Assembly: GCA_023435545.1 (NCBI GenBank)
Contig: JAEYRQ010000551.1
Span: 1 to 10,135 of the forward strand
DNA: 10,135 nt
Direction: 5' to 3'
Source: Pseudomonadota bacterium
GTDB taxonomy: Bacteria; Pseudomonadota; Alphaproteobacteria; Rhizobiales; Tepidamorphaceae
Shown: piece by piece, positions 7,725-10,135 of the stretch
Numbering within the stretch: position 1 is the first letter of the stretch
How the letters are laid out: every line of letters begins with the position of its first letter
The notes under the pieces: model-generated
Database searches by the model: none
What the model saw: the letters and a program-made list of their open reading frames with translations, nothing else
What the model was told of the DNA's origin: nothing
Position numbers and translations under genes: made by a program

Positions 7725-8990
7725 TCAGGCGTCGAGCCGCCTGAGAATCAACGACGCATTGGTGCCGCCGAAGCCGAATGAGTTCGACAGGACCGTATTG
7801 ATCTCGCGGCGGCGAGCCGCGTGCGGCACGAGGTCGATCGGCGTGTCCACCGACGGATTGTCCAGATTGAGGGTCGGCGGCGCGACGTTGTCGCGGATCG
7901 CCAGCGTCGAGAAGATCGCCTCGACCGCGCCGGCGGCCCCGAGCAGGTGCCCGATCGCGGACTTGGTCGAGGACATCGAGATCCTGCCGGCGGCATTGCC
8001 GACCAGCCGTGCGACCGCGCCGAGCTCGATCTCGTCGCCGAGCGGCGTCGAGGTGCCGTGCGCGTTGACGTAGTCGATCTCGGAGACGTCGATGCCGGCC
8101 CGCCGGATCGCGGCCTGCATGCAGCGGTAGGCACCGTCCCCGTCGGCGGCCGGCGCGGTGATGTGATAGGCATCGCCCGAGAGACCGTAGCCGATCACCT
8201 CGGCGTAGATCCGGGCGCCGCGCGCCCTCGCATGCTCGAGATCCTCGAGCACGACGATGCCGGCGCCCTCGCCCATCACGAACCCGTCGCGGTCGCGGTC
8301 ATAGGGCCGCGAGGCGCGCTGCGGCTCGTCATTGAAGTTGGTGGACAATGCCCGGCAGGCGGAGAAGCCCGCGAGCGCCAGGCGGCAGACACCGCCCTCG
8401 GTGCCGCCGGCGACCATCACGTCGGCATCGCCAAGCGCGATCATGCGGGCCGCGTCGCCGATGGCGTGCGCCCCCGTCGAGCAAGCCGTCACCACCGCGC
8501 TGTTCGGGCCCTTGAGGCCATGGCGGATCGAGATGTAGCCTGAGGCAAGATTGATCAGGCGCCCGGGGATGAAGAACGGGCTCATGCGCCGCGCGCCCTT
8601 GTCGCGCAGCACCATCGCCCCCTCCTCGATGCCCTGCAGGCCACCAATGCCGGAGCCCACCAGCACCCCCGTGCGGATCTGATCCTCCCGCTCGGTCGGC
8701 GCCCAGTCGGCGTCCTTCAGGGCCTGGGTGGCCGCAGCCATGGCGAAGACGATGAAATCGTCGACCTTGCGCTGCTCCTTGGGCTCCATCCAGTGGTCGG
8801 GATTGTAGGTTCCGCCGGAACCGTCGCCGCGCGGAATCCGGCAGGCGATCTTGCAGGCGATGTCGGAGACGTCGAAGTCGTCGACCTTGACGGCTCCGTT
8901 CTCGCCGGCAATCAGCCGCGCCCAGGTCTCCTCCACGCCACAGCCGAGCGGAGTGACCAGGCCGAGGCCGGTTATGACAACACGACGCAT
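7725..8990 (-). CDS. fabF: 3-oxoacyl-[acyl-carrier-protein] synthase II (FabF)
   Basis: FabF condenses malonyl-ACP with a growing acyl-ACP in fatty-acid elongation. The start is set at ATG 8990 (421 residues), where MRRVVITGLGLVTPLG matches the family N-terminus; the frame extends 18 codons further to an ATG at 9044, but that leader is not family-like. The catalytic triad is complete: Cys170 (VTACSTGAHAIGDAAR), His311 (NAHGTSTPLGD) and His348 (IGHLLGAAGA), with Lys343 just before. FVMGEGAGIVVLE (238-250) and SNSFGFGGTNASL (402-414) are the other thiolase-fold signatures. The Shine-Dalgarno is weak (GGA, nine bases before the ATG). The gene follows acpP by 75 bp, with no terminator seen between them, so the carrier protein and its condensing enzyme are probably co-transcribed. 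FabF rather than FabB is supported by length, the acpP neighbour and sequence character. Confidence 0.96.
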   Translation of the reverse strand: MRRVVITGLGLVTPLGCGVEETWARLIAGENGAVKVDDFDVSDIACKIACRIPRGDGSGGTYNPDHWMEPKEQRKVDDFIVFAMAAATQALKDADWAPTEREDQIRTGVLVGSGIGGLQGIEEGAMVLRDKGARRMSPFFIPGRLINLASGYISIRHGLKGPNSAVVTACSTGAHAIGDAARMIALGDADVMVAGGTEGGVCRLALAGFSACRALSTNFNDEPQRASRPYDRDRDGFVMGEGAGIVVLEDLEHARARGARIYAEVIGYGLSGDAYHITAPAADGDGAYRCMQAAIRRAGIDVSEIDYVNAHGTSTPLGDEIELGAVARLVGNAAGRISMSSTKSAIGHLLGAAGAVEAIFSTLAIRDNVAPPTLNLDNPSVDTPIDLVPHAARRREINTVLSNSFGFGGTNASLILRRLDA

Positions 8991-9065
8991 TTCAGACGAT
9001 CCGGCTGGTCGAGTACCGCGCATCGGGTCTTGCGGCGAAGACATCCGCTGACGGAGTTCCGCCCG

Positions 9066-9302
9066 CTAGGAGGCGTTCTTCTCGAGGAACTTCACCGCAT
9101 CGCCGACCGTGAGGATGGTCTCAGCGGCATCGTCCGGAATTTCGCAGCCGAACTCTTCCTCGAATGCCATCACCAGCTCGACCGTGTCGAGGCTGTCGGC
9201 ACCCAGGTCGTCGATGAAGCTGGCGTTCTCGGTGACCTTATCGGCCTCCACGCCAAGGTGCTCCACGACGATCTTCTTCACCCGTTCCGCAATATCGCTC
9301 AT
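9066..9302 (-). CDS. acpP: Acyl carrier protein
   Basis: AcpP carries acyl intermediates on a 4'-phosphopantetheine arm through fatty-acid synthesis and donates acyl chains to lipid A and phospholipid synthesis. The 78-residue acidic protein is the standard length. The pantetheine attachment site is Ser37 (codon 9194-9192) in the DSLD motif of [21 protein letters not shown]; helix I ([17 protein letters not shown]) and the C-terminal [20 protein letters not shown] are canonical. The ATG at 9302 has GGGGA seven to eight bases upstream. It sits between fabG and fabF, the standard fatty-acid cluster order, with a 223-bp leader of its own that holds a promoter candidate, fitting the need for far more ACP than enzyme. 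Confidence 0.98.
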   Translation of the reverse strand: MSDIAERVKKIVVEHLGVEADKVTENASFIDDLGADSLDTVELVMAFEEEFGCEIPDDAAETILTVGDAVKFLEKNAS

Positions 9303-9411
9303 CCTGTCATCCCCGATCTATCGGTCGTTACGTTCTTGCACTCAGTTTGTCGGGAAGCGTGCGAGGTGGACAGAGCCTCCTGCGGGTGCCGCATCCGTCC
9401 TTCGATCCCGG

Positions 9412-9439
9412 TCCGGCTGGCGGCGTTCACCGTGCCGGA
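9412..9439 (-). repeat. Inverted repeat in the acpP leader
   Basis: Arms TCCGGC and GCCGGA (9412-9417 and 9434-9439) pair perfectly, and inside them CGG/CCG (9421-9423 with 9430-9432) can extend the stem across a small internal loop. It lies just downstream of the promoter candidate, about 110 bases before the acpP start, so it would be transcribed near the 5' end of the leader. No T-tract follows. It could be a stabilising 5' stem, an operator, or chance in GC-rich DNA. Confidence 0.3.
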
Positions 9440-9448
9440 AGTTCGCGG

Positions 9449-9477
9449 CTAGTAGCACACTTTCCCGGTATTGACCA
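9449..9477 (-). promoter_or_regulatory. Candidate acpP promoter
   Basis: In the 223-bp fabG-acpP gap, the minus strand shows TGGTCA (9477-9472, four of six matches to the -35) and TACTAG (9454-9449, three of six to the -10), 17 bases apart, with a TG one base before the -10. The predicted leader to the acpP ATG is about 140 bases. The gap holds no other gene on either strand. The match is modest; the length of the gap and the separate promoters often found before acpP in other bacteria are the stronger arguments. Confidence 0.3.
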
Positions 9478-9525
9478 GAACGCCGCGGGGTCACCCACCG
9501 GCCCCGGCACACGTCCCGAAACTGT

Positions 9526-10135
9526 TCAAATCATTGCCATTCCGCCGTTCACATGCAGCGTCTGACCAGTTACGTAGGCGGCCTCGTCGCTGGCCAGGTA
9601 CACCACAGCGGCGGCGATCTCCGCGGGCAGCCCGAGCCGCCCGGACGGCACCCGCGACAGCGCCGCCTCGCGCTGCTTTTCGTTCAGCGCATCGGTCATC
9701 GCGGTCTCGATGAAGCCGGGCGCCACGCAGTTGACCGTGATCCCGCGCGAGGCGACCTCGAGCGCCAGCGCCTTGGACATGCCGATCATCCCGGCCTTCG
9801 CCGCGGCGTAGTTGCCCTGCCCCGGATTGCCGGTGACGCCGACGATGGACGTGATCCCGACGATTCGGCCCGACCGTCGGCGCATCATGCCGCGAACCGC
9901 CGCGCGGGTGAGGCGGAAGCCGGCCGTCAGATCGACGGCGAGCACCGTGTCCCACTCCTCGTCCTTCATCCGCATGAAGATGTTGTCACGGGTGATCCCG
10001 GCGTTGTTCACCAGGATGTCGAGCGAGCCCATCTTCTCCTCGGCCTCGCCGGCAAGCGCATCGACAGCCGCCAGATCGCGAAGGTCGCAGGGCAAGGCAT
10101 GGACGCGCTCCCCCAGTTCGCCGGGGAGCCTCGCA
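9526..10135 (-). CDS. fabG: 3-oxoacyl-[acyl-carrier-protein] reductase FabG (5' end outside window)
   Basis: FabG reduces 3-ketoacyl-ACP to 3-hydroxyacyl-ACP with NADPH, the first reduction of each elongation cycle. The frame stays open to the window edge, so the N-terminal nucleotide-binding glycine motif and start lie outside. About 203 residues are visible, from ARLPGELGERVHALPCDL onward. They include ILVNNAGITRDN, catalytic Ser in GITSIVG (9849-9847), Tyr in GQGNYAAAKAG (9810-9808) and Lys (9798-9796), then TVNCVAPGFIETAMTD, the reductase-specific LASDEAAYVTGQ and the terminal HVNGGMAMI. This ending and the acpP neighbour separate it from the many other short-chain dehydrogenases. No convincing terminator follows the stop; an imperfect GGGG/CCCC hairpin at about 9484-9508 lacks a T-tract. 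Confidence 0.96.
   Translation of the reverse strand, partial: ARLPGELGERVHALPCDLRDLAAVDALAGEAEEKMGSLDILVNNAGITRDNIFMRMKDEEWDTVLAVDLTAGFRLTRAAVRGMMRRRSGRIVGITSIVGVTGNPGQGNYAAAKAGMIGMSKALALEVASRGITVNCVAPGFIETAMTDALNEKQREAALSRVPSGRLGLPAEIAAAVVYLASDEAAYVTGQTLHVNGGMAMI

Noticed and set aside
6389..7744. Open frame of about 450 codons on the plus strand, antisense to the whole of mltG
   Set aside because: It mirrors mltG codon positions, as expected in GC-rich DNA, and its translation has no recognisable domain; mltG on the other strand has an intact catalytic signature.
8991..9044. 18-codon N-terminal extension of FabF to the ATG at 9044
   Set aside because: The extension is not family-like, and the FabF N-terminus aligns with the ATG at 8990; a weak ribosome site at both leaves a small doubt.

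Overview
This window is a high-GC chromosomal segment from an alphaproteobacterium, most likely in or near the Rhizobiales/Rhodospirillales lineages. That placement rests on protein sequence character and gene order: FabF, AcpP, FabG and YicC read like the versions found in those groups, and the order lptD-surA-pdxA-rsmA facing fabG-acpP-fabF-mltG-yicC-gmk is a familiar arrangement there. It consists almost entirely of housekeeping genes, tightly packed and of uniform base composition. I see no insertion sequence, phage gene, CRISPR array, toxin-antitoxin pair, tRNA or rRNA.

Left arm, plus strand (1-4749): the 3' part of lptD (outer-membrane LPS assembly barrel), then surA (periplasmic chaperone for outer-membrane proteins), pdxA (4-phosphohydroxythreonine dehydrogenase, vitamin B6 synthesis) and rsmA/ksgA (16S rRNA dimethyladenosine methyltransferase). 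surA and pdxA are 16 bp apart, and pdxA and rsmA overlap by ATGA, so this looks like one transcript in which SurA probably serves LptD and other barrel proteins. A weak extended -10 promoter candidate lies before surA.

Right arm, minus strand (read from 10135 down to 4706): the 3' part of fabG (ketoacyl-ACP reductase), acpP (acyl carrier protein), fabF (ketoacyl-ACP synthase II), mltG (membrane-bound endolytic murein transglycosylase), yicC (YicC-family endoribonuclease) and gmk (guanylate kinase). FabG, AcpP and FabF act in the same fatty-acid elongation cycle. A 223-bp leader with a promoter candidate and an inverted repeat precedes acpP. The fabF-mltG gap holds a hairpin and an overlapping promoter candidate, which suggests that mltG-yicC-gmk can be transcribed apart from the fatty-acid genes.

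The two arms meet tail to tail, with the ends of rsmA and gmk overlapping by 44 bp and no intrinsic terminator visible. I found no previously undescribed system here. The points worth a second look are modest: the convergent overlap, a short SurA whose single parvulin-like region lacks the usual catalytic signature, the cysteine pattern of LptD, a 15-bp tandem repeat in mltG, and the structured acpP leader. Several starts differ from the longest open frame (mltG GTG at 7627, fabF ATG at 8990).
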